64,000 nt of DNA, taken from a bacterium. GTDB lineage: Bacteria; Desulfobacterota; Deferrisomatia; Deferrisomatales; Deferrisomataceae. The stretch spans positions 22,534 to 86,533 of the forward strand of contig JALUTY010000107.1 of assembly GCA_027021615.1 (NCBI GenBank), read 5' to 3'. A program made the position numbers and the translations under genes. Below the pieces are notes generated by a model. It was not told the origin of the DNA and made no database searches. It saw only the letters and a program-made list of their open reading frames with translations. This document shows, piece after piece, positions 8,172-18,025 of this stretch; the stretch's first letter is position 1; each line of letters begins with the position of its first letter.

Positions 8172-9560
8172 CTACCGGTAGGCCACGGCAGGGAGCCAGG
8201 TCACGAGGGCCGGGAACATCGCCACCAGCACGAGCCCGATGAGCTGGAGCACGATGAACGGCACGACGCCCTTATAGATGTCGATGAGCTTCACGTCCGG
8301 GGGGCACACCCCCTTGAGGTAGAACAGGGCGAACCCCACCGGCGGGGTGAGAAACGAGGTCTGGAGGGCCACCGCCACCAGCAGCACGAACCACACCAGC
8401 TCCGGGTTGTCCACCTGGCCGTACCCGTTGATGGCCAGGCCCAGCTTCGACACCACGGGGGCCACCAGGGGCAGCACGATCAGGGTGATCTCGATCCAGT
8501 CCAGAAAGAACCCCAGCAGAAACACAACCCCCAGAATGAAAGCGATGATCCCATAGGGGCCGAAGGGCAGCCCCGTGAGCACCTGCTCGATCACCTCGTC
8601 CCCCCCGAGGCCCCGGAGCACCAGGGCGAAGCAGGTGGCGCCCAGGAAGATGGTGAAGATGTAGGCCGTGGTGTTGTAGGTGCCGAGCAGCACCTCCTTG
8701 ACCACCTTCAGGCTCAGGCGTCGGTTGTGGAGCGCCAGCAGCGTGGCCCCCAGGGCCCCTACACCGCTCGCCTCGGTGGGGGTGGCGATGCCGGCGAAGA
8801 TCGAGCCCAGCACGGCCAGGATCAGGCCGGCGGCCGGCAGCACCGTCTTGACCACCTCCCACAGGGCCCCCAGGCTCACGTGGGCGTCCATGTCCTTGGG
8901 CAGGGGCGCCGCCGAAGGGCGGATCCAGCAGTATACCAGGATGTACGCGATGTACAGGAGCCCGAGGATGAGCCCGGGTAGCACCGCCCCCATGAACAGG
9001 TCCCCCACCGAGAGCCCGAGCTGGTCGGCCATGATCACGAGCATGATCGAGGGAGGGATCAGGATCCCCAGGGTGCCGGCCCCGGCGATGGTGCCCAAGG
9101 CCAGGGGCTTCTCATACCCCTGCTTCGTCATGGCGGGCAGGGACAGGAGGCCCAGGAGCACCACCGACGCACCGATGATGCCCGTGGAGGCGGCCAGGAT
9201 GATGCCGATGGCCGTCACCGTGACCGCCAGCCCGCCCCGGACCTTGCCGAAGAGCCGCTGCATGGAGTGCATCATGCGCTCGGCGATCCCGGAGCGGTCC
9301 AGCATCAGGCCCATGAAGATGAACATGGGCAGGGCCACGAGGACCCAGTTGTCCATGTACTTGTAGATCCGGTTCACCACCATGCCGAGCATCATGTAGT
9401 CGAGCCCGGTCATGGCATCGAGGTACCGGTCCGCGAGCCATCCCACGAACGTAAACAGCACCCCCGTGCCCCCCAGCACGAACGCGATCGGGAACCCGGT
9501 GAAGAGCCCCGCGACGAAGGTGGCGAACATCGCCACCACCAGGATGTCGTTGATCACCAT
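8172..9560 (-). CDS. dctM: TRAP transporter large permease, DctM-like
   Basis: The 12-TM-type membrane subunit of a tripartite ATP-independent periplasmic transporter, driven by an ion gradient. All 462 residues show repeated long hydrophobic segments with DctM signatures such as GFPIAFVLGG, ASTGIIGASVVLLG, GTLGILIPPS and TPTEASGVGALGA. Its first codon lies 45 nt after the dctQ stop. It belongs to the minus-strand operon dctP-dctQ-dctM-dehydrogenase-usp. Confidence 0.94.
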   Translation of the reverse strand: MVINDILVVAMFATFVAGLFTGFPIAFVLGGTGVLFTFVGWLADRYLDAMTGLDYMMLGMVVNRIYKYMDNWVLVALPMFIFMGLMLDRSGIAERMMHSMQRLFGKVRGGLAVTVTAIGIILAASTGIIGASVVLLGLLSLPAMTKQGYEKPLALGTIAGAGTLGILIPPSIMLVIMADQLGLSVGDLFMGAVLPGLILGLLYIAYILVYCWIRPSAAPLPKDMDAHVSLGALWEVVKTVLPAAGLILAVLGSIFAGIATPTEASGVGALGATLLALHNRRLSLKVVKEVLLGTYNTTAYIFTIFLGATCFALVLRGLGGDEVIEQVLTGLPFGPYGIIAFILGVVFLLGFFLDWIEITLIVLPLVAPVVSKLGLAINGYGQVDNPELVWFVLLVAVALQTSFLTPPVGFALFYLKGVCPPDVKLIDIYKGVVPFIVLQLIGLVLVAMFPALVTWLPAVAYR

Positions 9561-9605
9561 GGGCTTGGATCCTTCCGGTATGGATCGGGCTCAGGGGTTC
9601 TCATG

Positions 9606-10154
9606 TCAGGTGGAGGCGGACCGGTCGGGGTGGCGGAGTGCGTGCACCGACCGGATCAGGCGCGAGAGGGTGGCCAGCCCGAGCAGCACGAAGCTGACCG
9701 GGATCACGCCCTTGATGGCCCACCGGAAGGGGAGGCCCGCAGGGGCGTCGGAGCGCTCTCCCACCCGCCACGACTCATACACGAAGTCCAAGCTGTGGTG
9801 GAACACCACGACGAGGAACGGGATCAGGAACACCAGGATCCCGAAGATCTCCCACTTCGCCTTGGTGCGTTCCGAGAAGCGCATGTAAAGGATGTCGACA
9901 CGGATGTGGGTGTTCTCCACCATGGCGTAGGAGATCCCGAACATGATCCCCAGCGCGTACAGGTGCCACTCCAGCTCCTCCAGGAACACCAGACCGTGGC
10001 CGAAGCCGTAGCGCAGCACCACCTGGACGATGATCACCCCGATCAAGATCCCGTTGGTCCACATGAGCCAGTAGCCCAGCTTCCGGATGCCCGAGTCGAT
10101 CCCGTCGGCCACCCGGAGGGAGAACGGCAGTCTCTCGTTTTCCACGGCTCGCAC
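9606..10154 (-). CDS. dctQ: TRAP transporter small permease, DctQ-like
   Basis: The 4-TM small membrane subunit that partners DctM. Its 182 residues contain hydrophobic segments near 27-47 (NGILIGVIIVQVVLRYGFGH), 60-80, 105-125 and 145-165. The conserved LEELEWHLYALGIMFGISY region is typical of the family. The gene lies between dctP and dctM; the gap to dctP contains a strong hairpin that may reduce expression relative to the binding protein. Confidence 0.9.
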   Translation of the reverse strand: MRAVENERLPFSLRVADGIDSGIRKLGYWLMWTNGILIGVIIVQVVLRYGFGHGLVFLEELEWHLYALGIMFGISYAMVENTHIRVDILYMRFSERTKAKWEIFGILVFLIPFLVVVFHHSLDFVYESWRVGERSDAPAGLPFRWAIKGVIPVSFVLLGLATLSRLIRSVHALRHPDRSAST

Positions 10155-10195
10155 CTCGTCGGTTCGGTGTCGGCCCTTCGTTCAAGGCCCCCGGG

Positions 10196-10230
10196 AAAAG
10201 GGCCGGGCGGCTCCGGCGTCCGCCCGGCCC
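10196..10230 (-). terminator. Hairpin with T-run between dctP and dctQ (attenuator)
   Basis: On the minus strand a perfect 11-bp stem (GGGCCGGGCGG and its complement, 10200-10230) with a 9-nt loop is followed by TTTT. It lies just after the dctP stop and before dctQ. This is what an intergenic attenuator would look like, and it would let the binding protein be made in excess over the permeases. Confidence 0.75.
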
Positions 10231-10239
10231 GGGGCGCTA

Positions 10240-11325
10240 CTACTTGATCTCCACCTCGTCCGGCTTGGGCCGGGGCAGGAAGGCGTAGGCCTGCCAGACC
10301 TTGTAGTCCTTGCGGAAATTCTGAAGGTCGTTCCAGACCTTCGCGAAGAACGGGTCCTTCGCCGCCTCCTCTTCCGCGACCTCGTTCCACGTTTTGCGGT
10401 AGAGATCCAGCATCTCCTTCGACCAGTACTTGAGGTGCACGCCGTGCTTCTGGACGTTCTCCTTCATGACCGCGAACTGGATCGCCTCGCCGTAGGCAAA
10501 GGAGTCCAACATGCTGGCCCTGGCGATGATGTCCAAGACGGTCTGCTGGTGCTTGCTCATGCTGTCCCAGACCTTCTTATTGATGAGCAGCTCCAGGATC
10601 GTGGACTGCTGGTGCCAGCCCGGGAAGTAGTTGTACTTGGCGATCTTGTAGAAGCCGAGCCTCTTGTCGATGGCTGGCATGGAGAACTCGGTGGCGTCCA
10701 GGGCCCCCTTCTCCAAGGCAGGGAAGATCTCGCCGCCCGGGAGCACGCTCACCGAGGCGCCCAGCTTCTCCATGACCTTTCCGCCCAGGCCGTAGAACCG
10801 GATCCGCAGGCCCTTCAGGTCCTCGGGCCCCTTGATCTCCTTCCGGAACCAGCCCGAGGTCTCGGGGGCCAGGAGCGCCACGGGCAACACCTTCACGTGG
10901 TACCCGGCCTGGTCGTACATCTCCTGGTACAGCTTCAGGCCGTTGCCGTAGTACATCCATGCGAGGTACTCCCCCGCCTCGGGCCCGAACGGGACGGCCG
11001 AGAACAGGGGCGCCGCCGGGATCTTTCCGGTCCAGTAGCCCGCAGCCGCGTACCCGGCGTTCACCTTGCCGGTGCTCACGGCGTCGAGGATCTCGAACGG
11101 GGCCACCAGCTTGCCCGGCTCATACACCTTCATCTTGAGGGTGCCGCCGCTGGCCGCGTCGAGGCGCTCCGCCACCCACAGGATGGTGGACCCCAGCCCC
11201 GGCAGCGCGGTGGAGAACGCGATCGGGACCTTGAGCAGGATCTTCTTCTCCTTGGCCGCTGCCGGGCCCGCCGCGAGCCCGAGCGCCACCAGCGCGATCA
11301 GCGTTACGCGAAGCTTCGCCTTCAT
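10240..11325 (-). CDS. dctP: TRAP transporter solute-binding protein, DctP family
   Basis: Periplasmic substrate receptor of the TRAP system, 361 residues. ATG at 11325 follows GGAGGAGCGAG and begins a signal peptide (hydrophobic residues 7-22, AAA-KE cleavage region). DctP-family landmarks follow: LKGLRIRFYGLGGKVMEKLG (the substrate-carboxylate arginine is in this strand), PGGEIFPALEKGALDATEFS and YFPGWHQQST. The last resembles keto-acid receptors of the TakP kind, consistent with the downstream hydroxyacid dehydrogenase. An upstream in-frame extension to 12183 is antisense to the regulator and is not real. Confidence 0.93.
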   Translation of the reverse strand: MKAKLRVTLIALVALGLAAGPAAAKEKKILLKVPIAFSTALPGLGSTILWVAERLDAASGGTLKMKVYEPGKLVAPFEILDAVSTGKVNAGYAAAGYWTGKIPAAPLFSAVPFGPEAGEYLAWMYYGNGLKLYQEMYDQAGYHVKVLPVALLAPETSGWFRKEIKGPEDLKGLRIRFYGLGGKVMEKLGASVSVLPGGEIFPALEKGALDATEFSMPAIDKRLGFYKIAKYNYFPGWHQQSTILELLINKKVWDSMSKHQQTVLDIIARASMLDSFAYGEAIQFAVMKENVQKHGVHLKYWSKEMLDLYRKTWNEVAEEEAAKDPFFAKVWNDLQNFRKDYKVWQAYAFLPRPKPDEVEIK

Positions 11326-11363
11326 CTCGCTCCTCCTTTCCCGGTGGGGGGTGCCGCCTGTGA

Positions 11364-11382
11364 TGGTATAGAAGTCTGACCA
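11364..11382. promoter_or_regulatory. Candidate FadR/GntR-type operator near dctP promoter
   Basis: The inverted repeat TGGT-N11-ACCA lies in the divergent gap, overlapping TATACC, a possible -10 for dctP. FadR-subfamily regulators typically bind TGGT/ACCA half-sites, though usually with shorter spacing. The divergent regulator gene supports the guess. Confidence 0.4.
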
Positions 11383-11467
11383 CAGAAATAAACCGTTGTT
11401 CCGATCCTGTGTCAAGGGGAAAGGGGATTGTCGGGTGTATGCAGCGTCGACAGCTTGTCCCCGGCAT

Positions 11468-11490
11468 GGTAAAGTCGAATAGGTTTTACC
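11468..11490. promoter_or_regulatory. Candidate regulator operator GGTAAA-N11-TTTACC
   Basis: A second inverted repeat, GGTAAA (11468-11473) and TTTACC (11485-11490), sits 21 nt before the regulator start codon. Its position would suit autoregulation by the FadR-like protein. No experimental support. Confidence 0.4.
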
Positions 11491-11511
11491 GATTTTGCGA
11501 GAGCTGATCCC

Positions 11512-12276
11512 ATGGCATACGATCCGGTGCGTCCGCCCAAGCTCTCGGACGCGATCGTCAAGCAGATCGAGGGGCTCATCCTTGAGGGCACGCTGCGGCC
11601 GGGGGAGCGGCTTCCCCCGGAGCGGGAGCTGGCCCGGCGGCTGGACGTGTCCCGACCGAGTCTCCGGGAGGCCCTCCAGAAGCTGGAGGAGCGGGGGTTG
11701 GTGGAGACCCGCCAGGGTGGGGGTACGTACGTGGCTGCGGTGCTCAACCCCACGTTTACCGACCCCCTGGTGGATCTGTTCCACCGCCACCCGGACACGG
11801 CCTACGACCTCATCGAGTTCCGTCAGGCCTTGGAGACCATCGGGGCGTACCACGCGGCCCTGCGGGCCACCGACACCGACCGGGAGATCCTTCGGCGTCG
11901 GTTCGAGGCCATCGAGCATGCCCACGAGGAGGGGGACCCGGTGGCCGAGGCCGAGGCCGACGCCGAGTTCCACCTGAGCATCGCCGAGGCCGCCCACAAC
12001 GTGGTTTTGCTCCACATCATGCGGGGTCTGTTCGACCTGCTCCGGCGGGGGATCCTGTCGTCGAGGGAGAAGCTGTACACGCGCCCGGGGGTGAGGGACA
12101 CCCTGATCCATCACCACCGGGAGCTGTACGAGACCATCGTGCGAGGCGATGCCCGGGCGGCCCGCAGGGCCGCCTCGGACCACCTGGCGTTCGTGGAGGA
12201 GACCCTGCGCCAGATCGACCGGGAGTCCCAGCGGGAGGAGCGCTCCCGCAGGCGCCTCGAGCGGATGGGCGGGTGA
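11512..12276 (+). CDS. FadR-subfamily GntR transcriptional regulator
   Basis: A 254-residue ligand-responsive repressor. The winged helix-turn-helix is at residues 8-72 (LSDAIVKQIEGLILEGTLRPGERLPPE is split by the usual helices; LARRLDVSRPSLREAL is the recognition region). It is followed by a C-terminal FCD all-helical effector domain with conserved DAEFHLSIAEAAHN and HHRELYETIVRGD. It is divergent from dctP, so it most likely controls the TRAP/dehydrogenase operon in response to the transported acid, as PdhR, LldR and GlcC do. ATG at 11512 leaves no clear Shine-Dalgarno sequence. Confidence 0.9.
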   Translation: MAYDPVRPPKLSDAIVKQIEGLILEGTLRPGERLPPERELARRLDVSRPSLREALQKLEERGLVETRQGGGTYVAAVLNPTFTDPLVDLFHRHPDTAYDLIEFRQALETIGAYHAALRATDTDREILRRRFEAIEHAHEEGDPVAEAEADAEFHLSIAEAAHNVVLLHIMRGLFDLLRRGILSSREKLYTRPGVRDTLIHHHRELYETIVRGDARAARRAASDHLAFVEETLRQIDRESQREERSRRRLERMGG

Positions 12277-12279
12277 GGC

Positions 12280-13923
12280 TCACCCTCCCTGTCGGCGGGC
12301 CTTTTGCTCCCGATCCCGGCGCCGCAGCTCGTCCCTCTTGATCTTGCCGGTGGCGGTCACCGGGAAGCTCTCCACGAACTCCACCTCCCGGGGGTACTCG
12401 TGGGCGGCGAGACGCCGCTTCACATGATCCTGGATGCCCCGGGCGGTCTCGGGGCCGGGCTCGTGCCCGGGGGCGAGCGCCACGAACGCCTTGACCACCT
12501 CCCCCCGCACGGGGTCGGGGCTGCCGATCACGGCTGCCCGGGCCACGGCCGGGTGCTGCATGAGGCAGTCCTCGATCTCGGTGGGTCCGATGCGGTAGCC
12601 CGCGCTCATGATAAGGTCGTCGGTGCGCCCCTGGAACCACAGGTATCCGTCGGTGTCCGCTCGGGCCAGGTCCCCGGTCCGGCACCACTCCCCGGTAAAC
12701 TTGCGCTCCGTGGCCCCGGGGTTCCCCCAGTACCCCAGAAACATCACCGGGTCGGGCCGGCGCACCGCGATCTCGCCCATCTCCCCGGGGGGCAGGGGGG
12801 TGCCGTCCTCCCCGAGCACCGCCACCCGGTGCCCCGGGATGGGGCGGCCCATGGAGCCCGGCCGCACCTCCATGACCGCGGCGCAGTTGCCCACCACCAG
12901 GTTCACCTCGGTCTGGCCGTAGAACTCGTTGATGGTCAGCCCCAGGGCCTCGCGTCCCCACGCCAGGGTGTCCTCCCCCAGGGACTCGCCGCCGCTGCCC
13001 ACGGTGCGCAGCCGCACCCCGAACCGGCCGGGGTCGGGGACCTGGCGCATCATCCGCAAGGCCGTGGGAGGAAGGAAGGCGTTCCGGACCCGGTGGCGGC
13101 CGATCCGCCAGAAGGCCTCCTCAGGGTCGAACTTGCGGGCCCGGTAGGCGAGCACTGGCACCCCGTGGTGCCAGCTGGGCAGGAGCACGTCGATCAGGCC
13201 GCCGATCCAGGCCCAGTCGGCCGGGGTCCAGAACAGGTCCCCCGGCCGGGGGAAGAACTCGTGGGGAAACTCCACCCCGGGCAGGTGCCCGAGCAGGGTA
13301 CGGTGGGCGTGGAGCGCCCCCTTGGGCGGCCCGGTGGTGCCCGAGGTGTAGATGATCAGGGCCGGGTCGTCGGCCGCGGTGTCCACCGGCTCGAAGCGGT
13401 CGCTCCCCTGCTCCAGCAAGGGCCAGAACGGCTGGGCTCCCTCCGGTGCCCCGTCCCCCACCGCGATCACGAACCGCAGCCCGGGCAGCCGCTCCCGGAT
13501 CTCGAAGATCTTGGGGAGGTTGTCGGCGTCCGTCACGATGCCCCGGGCGCTGCTGTTGGCCAGCCGGTACTCCAGGGCGTCGGGCCCGAACAGGGTGAAC
13601 AGGGGCACGGCCACGGCCCCCAGCTTGTAGGCCGCGATGTGGGCCAGGGCGGTCTCAGGGCACTGGGGCAGCAGGATCCCGAGCCGGTCCCCCCGCTCCA
13701 GGCCCTGGGCCCTGAGGGCGTTGGCGAGCCGGTTCGACAGGGCCCGGAGCCGGGCGAAGCTGAAGGTCTCCTCCCTGCCCCCGGGGTCCACGTAGATCAG
13801 AGCCAGCCGGTCGGGGTCGGCGGCGTGCCGGTCGCACACGTCCACGCCGATGTTGTAGCGCTCGGGGACCTCCCAGCGGAACCGGGAGACCACCTCGTCG
13901 TAGGTTGGGCCGGGCACGAGCAT
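12280..13923 (-). CDS. AMP-forming acyl-CoA synthetase (medium-chain/MACS type)
   Basis: Activates a carboxylic acid to its CoA thioester using ATP. The P-loop-like motif IIYTSGTTGPPKGALHAHR is near residue 175, the NEFYGQTEV motif near 330, TGDLARADTDGYLWFQGRTDD near 415, and the C-terminal catalytic lysine motif PVTATGKIKRDELRRR near 530. Length 547 fits acetyl/medium-chain acyl-CoA synthetases, and the N-terminus (RYNIGVDVCDRHA) is MACS-like. The gene ends 3 nt from the regulator's convergent stop. Chain-length preference cannot be decided by eye. Confidence 0.9.
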   Translation of the reverse strand: MLVPGPTYDEVVSRFRWEVPERYNIGVDVCDRHAADPDRLALIYVDPGGREETFSFARLRALSNRLANALRAQGLERGDRLGILLPQCPETALAHIAAYKLGAVAVPLFTLFGPDALEYRLANSSARGIVTDADNLPKIFEIRERLPGLRFVIAVGDGAPEGAQPFWPLLEQGSDRFEPVDTAADDPALIIYTSGTTGPPKGALHAHRTLLGHLPGVEFPHEFFPRPGDLFWTPADWAWIGGLIDVLLPSWHHGVPVLAYRARKFDPEEAFWRIGRHRVRNAFLPPTALRMMRQVPDPGRFGVRLRTVGSGGESLGEDTLAWGREALGLTINEFYGQTEVNLVVGNCAAVMEVRPGSMGRPIPGHRVAVLGEDGTPLPPGEMGEIAVRRPDPVMFLGYWGNPGATERKFTGEWCRTGDLARADTDGYLWFQGRTDDLIMSAGYRIGPTEIEDCLMQHPAVARAAVIGSPDPVRGEVVKAFVALAPGHEPGPETARGIQDHVKRRLAAHEYPREVEFVESFPVTATGKIKRDELRRRDREQKARRQGG

Positions 13924-14030
13924 GAGAGACCCTCCGGAATGGAGAACACCGGTTCGGCAAAGGTACCTGGTCCCCTATGTTTTGCAACCCCCGGCGCTTG
14001 ACTCGCCCGGCCCACACCCTTATGTAGAGG

Positions 14031-15243
<1,213 letters not shown>

Positions 15244-15247
15244 GGGC

Positions 15248-18010
15248 TCAGACCGTCTCGGCCATGACCCGGTCGAGGGTGGCGACCAGGAGCTGGAGCC
15301 GGTAGGGCTTGGGCAGGAACTCAGCCGCACCCTGCCCGATCAGCCGCCGGATCCGGGCCCGGTCGGCATAGCCTGACACCACCACGATACGGGGCGTCGG
15401 CGTTCGAGCGAGCAGCTCTTCCATACACCGTTCCCCCCCCATACCGGGCATGCCCAGGTCGAGCACCACGGCCTTGACCCCGGGGTGCCACCGCTCCAGA
15501 CACTCCTCCCCTGTGGACGCGGCGATCACGTCCCACCCGCGCTCGCTCAGGAAGTCCACCACCATCTCCCGGATGGGCTCCTCGTCGTCCACCACCATCA
15601 CGGTGCCCCGATGGACCGAGGCAGGGTCTGCTGCCTCCTGGGGGGGCTCGGGTTCAGGCCCGCCGGCGTGGTGCCGGCACCGGGGCAGCAGCACCGTGAA
15701 CGAGGTGCCCTCGCCGGGGCTGCTCCGGCAGGAGATGTGGCCGCCGTGGGCCTGGACGATGCCGTAGACCGTGGCCAGGCCCAGTCCGGTACCGGCGCCC
15801 ACCTCCTTGGTGGTGAAGAACGGGTCGAAAATCTGAGCCAGGGTCTCGTCGTCCATGCCCCGGCCCGTGTCTGACACGGTCAGGCGTACCCAGTCCTCCG
15901 ACGCTCCTTCGCCGGGGGCGTGCTCGGCCACGTCCTCCGGCCGGGCCGGGCCGGTCTCGATGGTGAGGCCCCCCCCACAGGGCATGGCGTCGCTCGCGTT
16001 CAAGGCCAGGTTCACGAGCACCTGCTCGATCTGGGCGGGATCGGCGCGCACCGACGGGAGGTCCCCTTCGAGCACCGTGCGGATCTCGATCATCCGGGGC
16101 AGGGTGCCCCGGAGCACCTCCACGATCTGCCGGACCTCGTGGTTCAGGTCCACCGGCCGCAGGCGGGACTCCACCTCACGGCTGAACGTGAGCAGCTGGG
16201 AGGTGAGCCGGGTGCCCCGCCGGCAGGCCTGGGCGATCCGGGCCACGCGGCGGCCCAGAGCCGGCTCGCCCCCGAGGGCCCCCTCCAGAAGGTCGGCCTG
16301 GCCTTGGACGATCTGGAGCAGGTTGCGGAACTCGTGGGCGATGCCTCCCGCCAACGTCCCCACCGCCTCCAGCCTCTGGGCGTGGCGGAGCCGGTCCTCC
16401 AGCCGGTGGCGCTCGGTGAGGTCGTGGAGCACCAGGAGCACGACGGGCCGCTGCCCCAGCAGGAGCCGCTGGCCCGCCACCTCCACCGGCACCTTGGCGC
16501 CGTCCGGGCGGAGGATGCCGGCCTCGGCGGGGCCGATTCGGTCGGCCCCCTGAAGGGCCAGGGCCCACAGGGACTCGCCCCCGGCGTCGGCCCACAGGGG
16601 GGCCACCGTGCCGCCGGCGAGGCGGGCCTCCGGCCATCCGGTCAGCCGGCGGGCAGCGGGGTTGGCCTCCCGGATCGTGCCGGTCTCGGCGTCCACCACC
16701 AGGATCGCGTCGGGCGCGGCCGCGAACAGGGCCCGGTACCGGGCCTCGCTCTCCCGCAGGGCCGCCTCAACCCGGCGCCGCTCCTCGATCTCCCGCGACA
16801 GCCGCGCGTTGGTCCGCTCCAGCTCCTGGGTGCGCTCCCGCACCAGCTCCTCGAGACGGGTCCGGTACCGGGCCAGTTCGGCATCCCTGCGGCGGTGCTC
16901 GGTCACGTCCCGGTAAATCACGATGTCGCCGGCGATGTTGCCGTCCTCGTCGCGTACCAGGGCGGTGTGGAGCTCGATGTCCAGGACCCGGCCGTCCTTG
17001 GTGAGGCGGCGGGTGTCCAGGAGCACTCTCTCGCCGGCCAGGGTGCGCGCGACGGCGTCGCGGGTGCGCTCGGCCTCCTCCTCCGGCACGAAATCGATGC
17101 CTCGGCCCTGGATCTCCTCCAGGGTCCACCCGAAGATCCGGGTGAACGCCGGGTTCACGTACAGCACCTTGCCGTCGGCCGAGTACACGTTGATGGCGTC
17201 GGGCGAGGCGTCCATCAGCAGCCGGTACCGAGCGCGGGTCTCCCTCAGCTCAGCCAGGGCCCGACGCTTGGCCGTGAGGTCCCGATAGATCACGATGTCG
17301 GCCGTGATGTTCCCGGCCGGATCCCGGATCGCGGCCGTACGCAACTGGATGTCCAGGACCCGGCCGTCCTTGGTGAGGCGGCGGGTGTCCAGGAGCACGC
17401 TCTCGCCGGCCAGGGTGCGCAGCACGGCATCGCGGGTGCGCTCGGCCTCCTCCGGGGGCACGAAGTCGATGCCCCGGCCACGGAGCTCGTCCAGGGTCCA
17501 GCCGAAGGTGTGGGTGAAGGCGGGGTTCACGTACAGGACCCGGCCGTCGGGGGAGTACACGCTGATGGGGTCGGGCGAGGCCTCGAGGAGCTGCTGGTAC
17601 CGGTACTCGCTGCGGGCCGCCTCTCGCTCCCGTTCCCGCAGCTCGCTCAGGTCGCGGTGGATGACGTAGATGCCCTCCACCTCGCCGTCGGGGGTCCGGG
17701 CCGTGACGGCCCGGATCTCGATGTCGAGGACCCGGCCGTCCTTGGTTCGGCGGCGGGTGGAGAAGGTGACCTCGCCCTCGCGCAGGGTCCTCTGGATCGC
17801 CTCCCGAGTAGGTGCCTCCTCCTCAGGGGGCACGAACTCCACCCGCCTGCCCAGCCACTCCTCCCGGGACCACCCGTACACCTGCTCGAACGCCCGATTC
17901 AGGAACCGCACCCGGCCCTTGGGGTCGTAGAACACGAACGGGTCCGGGTACCCCTCGATCAGGCGGAGGACGTCCGGATCGTCCGGTTGGTAAGGGCCGG
18001 GCGGGGGCAT
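15248..18010 (-). CDS. Hybrid sensor histidine kinase with four PAS domains and receiver
   Basis: A 920-residue soluble-looking hybrid kinase with no evident membrane segment. Four PAS/PAC sensor units begin near residues 14, 136, 259 and 415. Units two and three are almost identical, including ERTRDAV and LLDTRRLTKDGRVLDI, indicating recent internal duplication. A coiled coil (RTRLEELVRERTQELERTN) leads to PAS4. The HisKA box is GGIAHEFRNLL, with H near 553. HATPase_c follows with DTGRGMDDETL and TGLGLATVYGIV. The C-terminal receiver starts VVDDEEPIREM, with phospho-acceptor Asp in VLDLGMPG. Signal and output partner are unknown. It ends 5 nt from dnaJ, convergent. Confidence 0.93.
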   Translation of the reverse strand: MPPPGPYQPDDPDVLRLIEGYPDPFVFYDPKGRVRFLNRAFEQVYGWSREEWLGRRVEFVPPEEEAPTREAIQRTLREGEVTFSTRRRTKDGRVLDIEIRAVTARTPDGEVEGIYVIHRDLSELREREREAARSEYRYQQLLEASPDPISVYSPDGRVLYVNPAFTHTFGWTLDELRGRGIDFVPPEEAERTRDAVLRTLAGESVLLDTRRLTKDGRVLDIQLRTAAIRDPAGNITADIVIYRDLTAKRRALAELRETRARYRLLMDASPDAINVYSADGKVLYVNPAFTRIFGWTLEEIQGRGIDFVPEEEAERTRDAVARTLAGERVLLDTRRLTKDGRVLDIELHTALVRDEDGNIAGDIVIYRDVTEHRRRDAELARYRTRLEELVRERTQELERTNARLSREIEERRRVEAALRESEARYRALFAAAPDAILVVDAETGTIREANPAARRLTGWPEARLAGGTVAPLWADAGGESLWALALQGADRIGPAEAGILRPDGAKVPVEVAGQRLLLGQRPVVLLVLHDLTERHRLEDRLRHAQRLEAVGTLAGGIAHEFRNLLQIVQGQADLLEGALGGEPALGRRVARIAQACRRGTRLTSQLLTFSREVESRLRPVDLNHEVRQIVEVLRGTLPRMIEIRTVLEGDLPSVRADPAQIEQVLVNLALNASDAMPCGGGLTIETGPARPEDVAEHAPGEGASEDWVRLTVSDTGRGMDDETLAQIFDPFFTTKEVGAGTGLGLATVYGIVQAHGGHISCRSSPGEGTSFTVLLPRCRHHAGGPEPEPPQEAADPASVHRGTVMVVDDEEPIREMVVDFLSERGWDVIAASTGEECLERWHPGVKAVVLDLGMPGMGGERCMEELLARTPTPRIVVVSGYADRARIRRLIGQGAAEFLPKPYRLQLLVATLDRVMAETV

Positions 18011-18025
18011 GGCGAAGCCTCTGGG

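Noticed and set aside
6432..8981. 849-codon plus-strand frame opposite the dehydrogenase and dctM
   Set aside because: His/Gln/Gly-rich shadow with no recognisable domain, antisense to well-identified genes.
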